Below are positions 1 through 11,820 of a stretch of DNA of 64,000 bases, one piece after another. The notes under the pieces are model-generated. The model did no database searches. It saw only the letters and a program-made list of their open reading frames with translations, and had not been told where the DNA came from. A program made the position numbers and the translations under genes. The stretch comes from Marsupella aquatica (taxonomy: Eukaryota; Marchantiophyta): assembly GCA_973895155.1 (NCBI GenBank), contig OZ316892.1:26288001-26352000 (forward strand). The letters run 5' to 3'. The first letter of the stretch is position 1; each line of letters begins with the position of its first letter.

Positions 1-2090
1 CTTGGGGTTTCTCCTTGGAACTGGAAACTAAGTTGGAAACTAGAAAGCCTTGGCATGTTTGGTGTGCTAATAACTTGGGTAAGGATCTTTAGCACTTTGC
101 CACCCAAAAGTTTCTCCCCTCATCTTTCACCCAGCTTTTGCAATATCTTCTTAACCACCCAAGTCATGCAATTTGTTCAACTATGCTCCCTTCTTCTGTC
201 TCCCCCATCTTTCACATCAACAATACAGAGTGCGTGTTACATATATAACACTGCCAAAGAACTCACATGCTTAGAGTAATTGTTTTCATGAAGAAGCTAT
301 CCAAGTACACTCATCATAGCACTCAGTGAAAAATCCGTTAGAGCTACCATACCACCCTTTCATGATGGTGTTTGGCTTGTGATGGCCCGAGGGTGATTAT
401 AAGCCAGAACACACATGTGACAGGTGTTAGTAGACTTAAAATCACTGAGGAGATTTACCAGATATACCCTTATTATTCACATTGCCTTCCTCATGCAACG
501 ACGTTTTCACCTGAGATAGTTATGTTTTCATTCTTGATTGTAGTAATAGCCCTCATGTCTTAATGTTTCTGCCATGTAAAACATGCGCAATAATATACAA
601 AAAAAGAAAGTGGAAGTGATTTAAGTTCAAGGTAGTTTAAATTGCATGACCCTGGGTAGTACACATCTAGGGTGAACGAATTTTTGTTCCCTGAAAAACA
701 TTCATTTTGGGGTCAGAGAAGTATGCACTTGTGCACGAGGGACACAACCTTTATCCAAAGAACTCCATTCACACAAGAATTGGCACCCACTTCCATTGCT
801 ACTGTCTTTCACCCAAAATAAGGCCTAGGACAGTTTTGGACTTTTTTGACAGAACAGTCCCTTATGCTCAAGCACACTGCCCTTTCTATTAGAGAGCTCA
901 GTTTGTATTCCAATGTGGGTAATAGGGTTTGAAAAAGTGAGTGAGAAAAAGTCATAAAACACTAAGTAAATTAAAACAAGACATCTCATAAGGGTTCACG
1001 AGGCAGTTTCTGGTTGGTCAAAATCAGTTTGGAAAGATTTTTCCAATGAGACTAATATAGTCAAATTTCATTGAGGATTGCAAGACCTACAATTTTACAA
1101 AGATGCCACTCCGGGGCCAGACTGCTGACCTTCTCTGTGGGTACCTCCCATTGCCCTGCTTGGTAACAATGCCATTAGCTCCCTGAGATTACACATGATT
1201 CTTGAGTTACTTTCTGTCGTTCCCAGGAGCCCATGTTTGAAGGCACTGTTGGCTTGTTGTGGAGATGGCACTCTCGGACCACCCTCACCAGAGTGCCCTC
1301 AAGTTGGAAGCCGCCCAACCTCTCGTAACACTTCCATGCTTGGGCCTTGAGTAAACACTTCTAGGTACCTACTACTACGAAGCCAGGCTAGTTTCCCTAC
1401 CTGTGGCACAATATACATTGAACCCATCTGATACAGATAAGTGCAGAACCATTTCATAAATTGCTTTAGATCAAAGCTGCCCGCAAAGCAGGAACATGGG
1501 CTGGAGCAAAACCCATTGCAGGAGGCCCACTGAGCTTGAGACCAATTAGTTACAAGACACATTCTGATTACCTTAACCCTATATGATGCTCTTCAGAATG
1601 GGTTTAATGAGTTGTGAGTGTGGGAGAAATGTGACACACAACCTAGACTTCAACAAGCAAGCATGCACATTGACATGGAGACATGTGTGATTCATCTCCA
1701 ATGAGGCAGCATCCACGGGAACACACAAAAGATTTCTCAGGTACAAGTTGTCGAGGTAATTACTGAATAAACCGGTTTGATAATGTGATTGAAACCGGTT
1801 ACAAACGGTGAGGAGAGCATTTACAGGTCAGTGTTACCCGAGTCAGTAAATATTCTGAGCAAGTCCATCCAAGCTTTGCAAGTCCATCGTGGCTTCATAA
1901 ACAAAGTGGAGGTCCATCCTGGCTTTAGTTTACACCTATTTGACTCCATATTGCTAAGTAAAACTCTTTAGTTTACATCTGTTTGACTCCATATTGCTAA
2001 CTAAGTACAAACTTTCATTCAAAGGTGAAAAAAGAGAAATAAAGGCAAAAGAATAGTTCGCTCTTTGCTGAACACACGGCTGGCTCACCC
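1..2090. other. No gene recognised; flanking non-coding DNA
   Basis: Only short random-looking open frames are present and none shows a familiar domain or a splice-consistent continuation. The one local structure is a pair of AAACCGGTT-type palindromic motifs about 22 bp apart around 1772-1801. Confidence 0.5.
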
Positions 2091-2091
2091 T

Positions 2092-2345
2092 GGTGAAAAA
2101 AAAAACCTTAGGTCAATTGGCTAGGGGATTTGCCTGGAACTGAGGGGTGTGGGTATATGTGTGTGGGTGGGATGGCTTTTGTGAGTAGTGGATTGGAGTT
2201 ATGATTATCTGCTCGGCCCCTGGTCATCCACTTTGTGACCCCGATTTAATACTCTCTCCTTCCTGGTGCGGGTCCTTGTAGGGGTTAGGGCTCACCCTGG
2301 TTTGGGTTCCCTACAGAAAAATTGTCACATTGGGATTGGGGGAGT
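2092..2345 (+). mobile_element. Possible tRNA-derived SINE
   Basis: A box-A-like stretch (TAGGTCAATTGG, about 2110) is followed by a GT-rich body with TGTGTGTGGGTG and a degenerate box-B-like GGTTTGGGTTCC near 2299. This order and the GT-rich body resemble plant tRNA-derived SINEs. No clear 3' tail or target-site duplication was found, and no second copy is visible in the window, so this is tentative. Confidence 0.25.
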
Positions 2346-2714
2346 CTAATTGTATTTCCTCCCCATTTCCGTTCAAGACAAAAAAGAGAAAAAAATGAAA
2401 TGTGTAATCGAAAGTAAAGCACTTGTCACTAGAAACATTTTACGTCCTCTACAATCCATCCCGCCCGCAATCCACACTGCAACGAGCGCTCCTCCGCGCC
2501 ACAACCTCTGCACGCATTCTCGTTGTTGATTTTGATTGTGATTGTGCGGTGAATGTGTGCACAGGTAGACGCATTGCTCAAGCTTGTGATGTACCACAGT
2601 CGAAGTGCACGTAGTGTTGTTGGCCATCACTGGTTGTCAGTCGACTCTGATCTCTGATCGCTCGAAGCGCGATCTTGCCACATTTCGAGCTTCGCTGCGG
2701 TATATATCTGTTTC

Positions 2715-3410
2715 GTATTTCTTTTGCATCTTGCTGAATTGTCCGTCCTTGATTATTACTTTGCGCGGTGTGCAGCTCGTCCTCTGTTTCTCACCTATTT
2801 GAGCATCTCTCCGGTATGTTTCTCTTGCATCTTGATGAATTGTCCATCCTTGGTCATTCTATTTGAGCAGTGTGCATTTTCTCCTCTGTTATCACCTGTT
2901 CGAGAATCTGTCGGGGATCGTTTTCTCATGTTTTTCTTGCATTTTGATGAATTGCTCACCTGTTCGAGAATATGTCGGGGATCATTTCTCATGTTTCTCT
3001 TTCATCTTTGAGAATTGTTCTCACTTTATCATTCTATTGTGTGGTGTGCATTTTCTCCTCTGTTAACATCTTTTCGAGCAATTCTGCGGTGTCTTTTCTT
3101 CATGTTTCTCTTGCATCATGATGAATTGTCCACCCTTAGATCATAATTCTGTTGCGCGGTGTGCATTTTCTCCTCTGGTATCACCATTTCAAGCACTTCT
3201 CCGGTATCTTCACTTCATGTTTTCCTAGCATCTTGATGAATTTTGCATTCTTTACTATTCTATTGAGTTGTGTGCATTTTCCTCTGTTCTCTTCTGTTTG
3301 AGTAGCTCCCGGGTATCTTTTCTTCATGTTTCTCTTGCTTCTTCATGAATTTTCCATCCATTATTTAGATTATGGTGTTCATTTTCTCTCCTGTGGTAAT
3401 CCTGCTTTAC
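2715..3410 (+). repeat. Degenerate tandem repeat upstream of the methyltransferase gene
   Basis: About six diverged units of roughly 55-125 bp recur. Each carries a core like CTTGCATCTTGATGAATTG and a second block like GTGTGCATTTTCTCCTCTG. They sit between a CT-rich leader-like stretch (about 2440-2600) and the coding start at 4457, so they may lie in a 5' UTR or leader intron of that gene. That placement is inference; no transcript evidence is available. Confidence 0.6.
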
Positions 3411-4456
3411 GCTCGAAGCGCGCACCCAATCTTAGATTGGTCTTTCCTCTTGATTAAGCTCTCTGTTGAAGTAATTGTGAGTGATTGATTGATCGAGTGT
3501 TTGATCATTCAGTTGCCTGAGTTTTTAATTCTGTCAATACTGCTCTTGAGTACCTTGAGTTATTCTCGGAATACTCGATGTAGTGTCAGCTATCTCAGCC
3601 AAGTCCTTGCTTGTGTTATAATGAGTAATTGAGAGTGTATTAAGCTTTTCTCCGAACCTTTCTTGCATTGCTGTGGTAAGCGCTAGCTCTAGTATGACTG
3701 CTTGAGTTACGCCTCGAGGGGTTTTGTCGTGCTTGATATGACCATGGGTCACGTAATTTTTTCCGACTAATTTAGCGTCGTGAGTCGAGCCTACTTTCCA
3801 CCTAGTAGTCCGTGGTGTAAAATGCCCCTAAGCTTTGTGGCAGAGAATTTTGGACCTTCGTCATGACGGATTGGTTTGATATGATCTTTCCAGCAGCACT
3901 CCTGTTATCTACTTATTACTGGAAGGTATGGACAGTGCAAGTGCGTTGAAGCTTACCTTGCGTACAATTGTTCCATCTGGGTGCAGTGGAGGTTCGGTCT
4001 GCGGTAGAACGAATTAGGGCAGAGCTAGACCACGTAAAGAAGCGAGACCGATTTTTCGTTTTGCTGCGGTGAGATTTTACTTCGCATTGGTCTATTCAAT
4101 TGGTTGTGCTGATTGGTATACGTTTGCTTCTGCGAGCAATTGGATTATTTGTTACAATCGTTTTTATTTTGTTTCCGTAGTCGGTATGGTTACGAGGGCA
4201 GCGAGAGCGGACAAGAGCACAGTGCTTCCTCATTGATTTATTTTTTCACTACATGTGAGGAATCTCGGTACCCACCAGTTGCCAATGACACACCTGGGTA
4301 GGACAGATAGAGAGTGCCGGGCAGGGAGTCTGATGAGACCAAAGTACGAGTGCACATGTCGATTTGTCGATTAAGAGGTGACGGACAGGATTGAGATACG
4401 CAATTCAATGTTTCAAGGACCAAGTTTTCCACTTTGCTTCTCCCAGGGTGGCTACG
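3411..4456 (+). other. Upstream or leader region of the methyltransferase gene
   Basis: No coding exon recognised. The sequence is T-rich and could hold the promoter, 5' UTR or a leader intron. An in-frame ATG lies at 4391, but the ATG at 4457 gives a better plastid transit-peptide start. Confidence 0.35.
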
Positions 4457-7400
4457 ATGGCATCTCTTGCCCTTCAAGCAGCAGCTTCATTCACAAAAGC
4501 ATCCATACAGCATCCGGCTCTGCTCTCAGATGGCCGCCAACCCTGTTCTTCTTCGACATTACGCGGACGAGCTCTGCCACTGCGGCTGGTCAAGGGAGGA
4601 TGTAAGGGGTGGAGGAAGAGTCGGAACTCGTCTGTCAGCGCTGGTGAATATCGCTTGGTTGTTCGCGGGAGCACTGCTTTAGTTGGCCCAATATCGGTAA
4701 GGATGCTTGCCATCCAAATTTTCATCTTGTATGTTTAACACTGTGGTAACATCACTTTAGGCTTTCAGTTCACTTACGCATGACTTCCACGTTTATCTTC
4801 GCGTTTAAGAGGATTCTTTTCACTTAAATCTGATCACAAAGTGAAGCCCCTTCCATTACCCAAGCCCTCAGCTTAATCGTCTGTGTACCAGTGGGAAAGG
4901 TGCCTCTTTTTGTCCCAGCTCCTTCTACTTGGACTAGAGGGATTGCACCTTGTATCGGTACGCACTGCAGGATCGATTATCTGGTACCCACTGCAGGATC
5001 GATTATCTGGTACCCACAAATCCGAGTTTTCGATAAGCAAGAATACCCAAGAAGAAGAGGCTTGACCTTAAGAACACTCATTCATTTTTTTCTGACCAAC
5101 AATGACGTTTGCTTTACATGGTCTTACCTTAACTGTTGGCTTTTGAATCTCGTCTCGAACACATGAACTCCAGGACGCAGTCATCGACGTAAATGTGGAG
5201 GAAGAGGGGGATAAAGTACAGCAAGTGAATGAAGAGCTGCTGGCTTGTCCTGTATGCTTCCGGCCACTTTCGCGAACGGGAATCACTGGACTTAACCAGT
5301 AAGACCGGTCGTCTTGTTTTGTGTGATGCAACGGAAAAGTGATGACTGCTTTGAAGCTCCCAGATCTGGGCTGCGTCTGTTGCTTTTGAGTACCTCCGTG
5401 ATTGATAGACTGTGTTTCTCGCTTCTGCATTTGCATTGATGAATGAGCTGTCCGGAAGACGGTCTAATGAGTATTTGGCGATCAGTGGATGATTATAGAC
5501 GCGTCCCATTGGATTGCAGTGTCTTGAATGTGAAATCCCATTGTTCACATTAGTCCTTGGATGAGCTTGTCTTGTGCAGAAGTTTAATGGGAAAGTATTC
5601 TTAGAGATGTACATTGTCTGTTTGTCAAAATCAGGATTTAAACATCTTATTTGTCATAATGTCTCCATATCACTGTTACGAGAGATATGCACCCTGAGGG
5701 GTTAAAACTTTAGTGTAATGTATTACGTCATTTCCATTATGTCCGGACCACTCTGATTTGTAAGTGTTTTATTTGAGGCTCTGAGTTTACTGGGTTTATT
5801 TCTCTTCTTGAGAGAAGTGTTGTTGATTGATGTTTGCAGACGAGCTATCTCGAGATCAGGGTTTAAGTGCCTGACTTGTAAGAAAGCATACTCTAGCAGA
5901 TATGATTACCTGGATTTGACAGTCACAGGTAGTGCAAAGGTGTATTCGGAGACCAAAGCAGCTGGAACTGAATTGTTCAGGTACGATTTCTTCATCCATG
6001 TCTTGCTTTGGGGCAGGCCCGAAATATTTCATGCCGGTCTAACCTGAAACATGAGATTGTCTTAACGTGATTAGTGTCTAAGTGTGGGAGCTTGTATTTG
6101 GAAAGATGCGAACACTTCGGTCATCTCGTTTTGAAATCGAGTACATATTCTTCTCTGGACATGCTACGGACTCTTGATGTGATGTAGTTTCTCGTTTTCG
6201 TGTTCAAGGTTGACAAGGTTTTACAATAGAGGGGATCAATTTGTCTAGGCTCATATGGGCTCCCCTCATGTCGTCATTTTACTGACCGCTGTGCAATTAT
6301 GAAAATAGGAGCCCTCTGGTTTCTTTCGCATATGAACGAGGATGGCGACAAAATTTTCAGACATCTGGGTTTCCTGGTCCGGAGGAGGAGGTAATTTTAT
6401 AGGGCTTGTTTCGAACACCAGTTGTTTGGCAAAATTCTGCAATCACCCTTTGGCTATTCTGTGGTCATGAGTCCTGCGGACTATTCATGATCTTATTTTC
6501 TTTAGTTTAGTTGCATCCAACAAGCTAGACTCGAGCAAGACTGAATTGACGATTTGAGTTTTGTTCAGGTAAAGTTGGCCCAAGAATTCTTGAAACCCAC
6601 ATATGGAGGTGTTTTGCTGGATGTAAGCTGTGGTAGCGGACTTTTCACCCGGAGATTCGCCAATTTGGATTTATTTGCCGCTGTCATAGCCATTGACTTT
6701 TCAGAAAACATGCTACGGCAGACCTTTGAATATATCAAACAGGATGATTCACTTCTGAAAAAGTAAGATTCGAATCAGTCTGCCCTTGACAAGCTTCCCA
6801 CATGTCAACGTGATGCGCTTCTGCCAATTATATCCCTATGTGTGACCAACTTAGTCTCCCTCACTTCGGGTCTTTGCAAACTTGGTTGAAGGAAAGGAGA
6901 AAGTTTGTTTGCTGTTCGTAACCAAAATTTTGTGATAATTGTGCAGGACAATAGGTTTGGTTAGAGCAGATGTTGCAAGGCTGCCCTTTGCAACTGAATC
7001 TGTTGATGCGGTACATGCAGGTGCCGCTTTGCACTGCTGGCCCTCTCCTGCTGCTGGGGTGAGTGATGATTCTATCTTCCTCAATGAGAGTGATAATAGA
7101 ACCTTTCAATTCTGCATCGGAAAGTTTACATCTCATTTCTTAGTATACCAGTTAAGAGAACCTGTTTTCACGATTTTGCACAGTATGAAACTAGTTTTCA
7201 GGAAAGGGAGAGCTTTCTATAAGCCAAGGTGCATTAATGTAGTCACTTTCGCAAGCGTTCCTGGTTTTGCAATCAGTGGACTGATCTGATTGTGCAGTGC
7301 GGTACAATGTACGGCTCTTTACTCTAATGAATACTGAAGCAGCCTCACTGTTGTCCCTTGCAGATGGCAGAAATTAGTCGCATCCTACGCCCTGGTGGTG

Positions 7401-7866
7401 TCTTTGTAGGGACTACTTTCATAAATCCAGAGTCACAAGACACATACAGTATTCTAAGACGGATTGTGCGCGAGGTGACTACCTATATTTCTATTTGTCT
7501 ATCTGAGTGTCTTAGTCAGTTAGTCCTGTCCATCCATGTATTTATACCCATAAGGCTACTGACAGACTAACTTCCGAGTCCAGTTTTGCTGTTGAAAGTA
7601 TTCCTCGGCCTTGCGTGCGTAGGGAAAATGTACAAACTTCAAAATTTTGTTGTTGTCCTTCTTAATCATCCACATTTTGTTGACACTATTCTCGTTGGTC
7701 AACGTCGTTCGTGCAGGTTTTCAATCAAAGCAGCCAACAATCATCTAGTCTTCGGCTCTGGCGGGAGGCTGAGCTGGAGGATCTCATGAAAATATCTGGG
7801 CTAGTGAAGTATCAATGTATTAAGCGTCGAGGCTTCATTATGCTCAGTGCCCAAAAACCAGAGTGA
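4457..7866 (+). CDS. Plastid SAM-dependent methyltransferase, At1g78140/At2g41040-like (8 exons)
   Basis: Predicted class I SAM-dependent methyltransferase of the plant family related to bacterial RlmA-type enzymes; the substrate of the plant members is not known to me. Exons: 4457-4696, 5174-5298, 5840-5980, 6309-6390, 6569-6762, 6947-7058, 7364-7474, 7717-7866. All introns are GT-AG and the frame stays open for 384 aa. The N-terminus (MASLALQAAASF, Ser/Arg-rich for about 80 aa) looks like a plastid transit peptide. Exons 2-3 encode two CxxC pairs (C105/C108 and C132/C135), a zinc ribbon. The conserved YERGWRQNF and GFPGP follow in exon 4. SAM motif I is LLDVSCGSGLFTRRF (about 211-225). Exon 6 has RADVARLPFA and GAALHCWP, and exon 7 has ISRILRPGGVFVGTT. 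Plastoglobule location is known for some relatives and only inferred here. Confidence 0.9.
4963..5014 (+). repeat. Perfect 26-bp tandem duplication inside intron 1
   Basis: Two identical 26-bp units (4963-4988, 4989-5014) lie back to back in intron 1 of the methyltransferase gene. Each contains CACTGCAGGATCGATTATC followed by TGGTACC. Perfect identity suggests a recent slippage event. Confidence 0.9.
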
Positions 7867-9249
7867 AATGGAGATTGTTTGATTGTTGATAGACTTACAT
7901 ACGGTGTAGAGATAAAGGTAGTTGCATTTACCACGAATGGGACTAGAGATGATGAAATTAATTAACTCATGTGCTTAGCCGTTCACCGTGCACGTTGTGA
8001 ATAACGGTGAGGAAATTGGCGCAGTACGACGCCCCCGTCTTGGACATGATCCTCGCAGGCACAGTATGGGGAATTGGGGGGAATAGTCTTGGGGCCCCAT
8101 ATAGCTTTCTGCGTAACAGCTTTAGACTTTGAACTTTTCCCAGATGTTTTATAAAACACGATTTCATTTTGCGTATCAATGGCGGTGAGCTTGCTGCCCG
8201 TTCATGCGAATTAGAGCATGTTTTGGGACTGATATTGTATTTTGCTTGGGAGTAGAAATGAGTAATTCTCATCATTGATGAATGAGCTCCTTCAGAATGT
8301 GCAACAGTTTGCAAGTCACATGAATGTGCACGACCACTAAATCATCGGCATACCTTTGGTGACAGTGAATCTTGATTTGCAAGTGTTTGTCTGGTGGAGC
8401 TTAACGAACTTACCCCACGAGCCTGGAAGCACAAGCATCTAGAAGGTATGGAGAAAACAACAGTTGAGCAGCTTACATTCTCGTTCAGTGCGTGGCGATA
8501 ACTCAAATCTCCTCTTTCTCATAGATGGCTTTAATCTCCAGCAGCCGTCTCTAGACAGATAATGCGCAGAAGCTCTACTAGGACAAAGTTGCTACAATGG
8601 CATATACTATGAACAGAATGCAGAGCGCTCGAGAAATAAGGAAAGATCTCACGCAAATCACTCACCCTATGGTGGCCTTGAAGAGTGGGCGCTGGGGATT
8701 TGAGCGCCAGGCAAGTGTAGCTCATTGGAGGTGCCCTAACAGATGGCCTTTTTGCAAGAAATTATCGATGAGTGAAACAGAGAAAGAACTGATTGCAACG
8801 AAGGTATGGAAGATACGGTTGATTGGAACAGAGGTTTCGCTGGATGGAAAATGCGAAGGAAAGGAGCACGCTTCTCAGGCTGATTCAATCTTCCCCAATC
8901 ATAAGCTGACAGGCTGGGTAACTAAATAGACGATTGGCTCACACATTGGTTGACCAATTTGGTTAATCTACGTTGCCAGACTGATGGACCTAATGGAATG
9001 ATGAGTATATGACAGACAGTGGATGACATCGAAAAACCAACACATTAAAACCGTAGATGGGGAAAGCGAAAGAGAGGTAGTAATCATCACGCTGTCCAGC
9101 GCAATTAGTCAAACTCTGCTGAGCGAGAATTGATATCCACATTGGATTGAGAATATGTGACGGATACTGGACGGACATGAAGAAACCAATCAGCACTGTC
9201 GAACGAGAGTATGTGACGAATCTCGAGGAAACCAATCAGCAATTTATTA
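7867..9249. other. No gene recognised between the methyltransferase and repeat arrays
   Basis: This holds the presumed 3' UTR and terminator of the methyltransferase gene and then unassigned sequence. A 110-codon open frame at 8597-8929 has no recognisable domain and no splice-supported extension, so it is not called as a gene. Confidence 0.4.
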
Positions 9250-9895
9250 AATCAGGACAACCATACAGACACAGAAGACAACGTCGGAATCGCAAAACCC
9301 ATCATGCTGAGCACCACACCAAATCCGACTCCGCGAATCGATGTTGAACAGTCAAATGTGAGTTCAAGACCAAGACTCCATCGAATAGGTCAGACGAAGA
9401 ATTATCTTTCTGGTTGGTTGATTGGTTCGCCTCCTCCCACATCGAGACACCAATCAGCAACGTGTTGAATCTGGCAATCTTCATAGAGATACAGGAGACA
9501 CAACATGGGAATCGTAAAACTCACCATTCTGAGCACAGCACTAAATCCGACTCCGCAAATCGATGTTCAATTTTCAAAAGTGGGCTAAATACGAAGACTC
9601 AAATTTTCAAAACCAAAAATAAAACCAAACTGGTTTGGTTTTATTTGGATCCACGCATATGGGTATCGATTTGTCGCACAGTGAGCGATCGATTAGCTGA
9701 GAGTGTTCGAATCTAACTCAATCTGGCAACCTTCATAGAGATACAGCACACAACGTTTGGATCGTAAAACTCACCATTCCGAGCACCACACTCAATCCGA
9801 CTCCGCCAACCGATGTTCGATTGTTATATGCGGGCTAGATACAAAGACTCCATCTTCAAAACTAGGAATCTACTTCCTGGTTTGGTTTATCGGGG
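9250..9895 (+). repeat. Three diverged copies of a roughly 235-bp tandem unit
   Basis: Blocks such as CTCACCATTCTGAGCAC, AAATCCGACTCCGC and an AATCGATGTT-like core recur near 9290-9345, 9525-9570 and 9765-9815. Intervening text is alignable but diverged. The array runs directly into the shorter repeat that follows, and a shared AGCGATCGATTAGCTG motif near 9680 suggests common ancestry. Confidence 0.7.
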
Positions 9896-10612
9896 TCCAC
9901 ACGAATTGGTGTCGATGGTGTCAATTCTTCGTGTAGCGAGAGATCGATTAGCTGGGAACACAATTTCCCTAGTTGGTTTGGTTGGGTCTTCCTGATGGGG
10001 GAGGAGACCTGGTATCGATGGTGTCAATTCTTGGTGTAACGAGAGATCGATTAGCTGGGAAAAGTATTTTCCACGTTGGTTTCGTTAGGTCTCCCGATGG
10101 GGGAGGAGGGCTGATATCGATGGTGTCAATTCTTCGTGTAGCGAGAGAGATCGATTAGCTGGGAACGCTATTTTCCTCGTTGGTTTCGTTGGGTCTCCCC
10201 GATGAGAGAGGAGACCTGGTATCGATGATGTCAATTCTTCATGTAGCGAGAGATCGATTAGCTGGGAACACTATTTTCGTAGTTGGTTTCGTTGGGGAGG
10301 GGACTTGGTATCCACGGTGTCAATTCTTCGTGTATCGAGAGATCGATTAGCTGGTGAAACTGTTTCCCTGGTTGGATTGGTTGGGTCTCCCCGATGGGAG
10401 AGGACTGGTATCGATGGTGTCAATTCTTCGTGTAGGGAGAGATTGATTACCTGGGAAAACTATTTTCCTGGTTGGTTTCGTTGGATCTCCCCGATGCGAG
10501 AGGACTGGGAGAGGACTGGCATCGATGGTGTCAATTCTTCGTGTAGGACAGATCGATTTGCTGGGAAAACTATTTTCCTGGTTGGATTGATTGGGTCTCC
10601 CCGATGGGGAGG
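9896..10612 (+). repeat. Seven-copy tandem array of about 104-bp units abutting the U2 3' end
   Basis: The block ATCGATGGTGTCAATTCTTC recurs, with small changes, near 9913, 10015, 10119, 10219, 10313, 10402 and 10522. Each is followed by GAGAGATCGATTAGCTGGGA-like sequence and a TTGGGTCTCCCCGATGGG block. Spacing is mostly about 104 bp with some shorter or longer units. The last unit ends in GAGGAGGGCTG, immediately where the U2 snRNA 3' end is placed. Confidence 0.85.
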
Positions 10613-10807
10613 AGGGCTGCGCCTGCTTCGGAAGTAGTGCAATACCGAAGCGACACTGGCGGTCCCGGTGCAGCAAGCTACACCATTGGGAAGGCACCCG
10701 AGAGAAATTAGATTAATATCGTGAGAGTCGATGACTCTCGTATCAGATATTAAACTGATAAGAACAGATACTACACTTGATCTTAGCCAAAAGGCCGAGA
10801 AAGGTAT
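10613..10807 (-). ncRNA. U2: U2 spliceosomal snRNA
   Basis: Read on the minus strand, the RNA starts at about 10807 with ATACCTTTCTCGGCCTTTTG and continues with the near-universal U2 5' domain, including GTGTAGTATC, which holds the GUAGUA branchpoint-recognition sequence. Stem-loop IIa is GAGAGTC-ATC-GACTCTC. The 3' domain has a GGTGTAGCTTGCTGCACC hairpin and a stem-loop IV with loop TATTGCACTAC flanked by CTTCGG/CCGAAG, the U2B''-type loop. Length is about 195 nt, normal for U2. The Sm-site region reads AATTTCTCTCGG, so the uridine run is broken by cytosines compared with the usual A-U(4-6)-G. It could be a functional gene or a variant copy. Confidence 0.9.
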
Positions 10808-10833
10808 GCCTTAGTGTCGTTCGAGACGAGACT

Positions 10834-10839
10834 ATATAC
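10834..10839 (-). promoter_or_regulatory. TATA box of the U2 snRNA gene
   Basis: TATATA lies 27-32 bp upstream of the inferred U2 start, the normal position for plant Pol II snRNA genes. No canonical upstream sequence element (RTCCCACATCG) is seen at the expected distance of about 70 bp upstream. Confidence 0.6.
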
Positions 10840-10976
10840 CTCCGTAGGAGGCTTCCTTCCTCTCGGCGTGCTTGCCTTATGGTTTAACGTATTTCTCTCC
10901 ACCGGTGCTTAGACGGGAACTGAGGCAGCCGCAACATTTGCACGTACGCATCGTTACCTCTGTGAGACGACTGCAA

Positions 10977-11316
10977 TAGGGCGTCTCAATTATGGAAAAA
11001 AAAATTGAAACTCGGGCTACCCGAGACACAGTAGGGCGCACCGCGACAGTGTTGATGCGGGCCAAGAAATGTTGGGGTAGTCAATTTTGAGACGGGTTGC
11101 GGGTGGAGATGCCGCAGAGTTGACGAGACGCTGTTCCTGTGTTGTTTTGCGTGATCCCTGGCCAATCGCCATAGGGCGGGGGTTTCGGTGTAAATGTCCT
11201 GGGCGTGACGGGTCGGGCACCACAATCGGTGCCCGACCAGTCCTGTCTGGAGGCCCAAGCGCCGATACTCCCGGGCGCTGAAATTTCCCGCAACTGGCCA
11301 TATGTGAGACGCCCTA
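10977..11316. mobile_element. MITE with TAGGGCGTCTCA terminal inverted repeats
   Basis: The left end TAGGGCGTCTCAATTATGG (10977) is matched by the reverse complement of the right end, TAGGGCGTCTCACATATGG (to 11316), 17 of 19 positions. The element is 340 bp, has no coding capacity and contains a perfect 11-bp hairpin (11211-11238). The terminal TA may be the target duplication, as in Tc1/mariner-like MITEs. Two further copies with related ends occur at 43188 and 53070. Confidence 0.75.
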
Positions 11317-11324
11317 ATAGATCG

Positions 11325-11820
11325 ATAGACACACCTTTTGCCTTGAGGGCCAAAAATCACGGAAATGAACCAATTGAAAGAAAGGGATTGACAGGAAGAC
11401 CTTTTGCCCTGGTCTTTTAGGCTTTTTAGCCTTTCTGTGTGACGACTGCCATAGATAGATAGACACACATTTTGCCTTGAGAGCCAAAAATCACAGAAAT
11501 GAACCAACTGAAAGGAAGGGATTGACAAAAAGACCTTGTGCCCTGGTCTTTCCGGCTTTTTGGCCTTTCCGTGAGACCAATGACATCGGTAGATAGACAC
11601 ACCTTTTGCCTTGAGGGCCAACAATCAAGTAAAAGAACCAACTGAAAGAAAGGGATTGGCAGAAAGACCTTTTGCCCTGGTCTTTCCAGCTTTTTGGCCT
11701 TTCCGTTGTTTTCCCTTGGGTTTGAAATAAAATATATATAATATTTGCAAAGGGATTGACAGAAAGGGATTGACAGAAAGAACCAACTGAAAGAAAGGGA
11801 TTGACAAGAAAGGACAACAA
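11325..11820 (+). repeat. Tandem repeat, about 133-bp unit, three copies plus a partial
   Basis: GATAGACACAC followed by TTTTGCCTTGAG recurs near 11325, 11458 and 11593. Each unit carries GAACCAACTGAAAG, GGGATTGACA and CCTTTTGCCCTGGTCTTT. A short scrambled partial copy (AAAGGGATTGACAG runs) closes the array near 11750-11810. Open frames across it are repeat artefacts. Confidence 0.85.

Noticed and set aside
10305-10697. Open frames over the 104-bp repeat array and U2 gene
   Set aside because: They follow repeat periodicity and run into the U2 RNA gene, so they are repeat artefacts.
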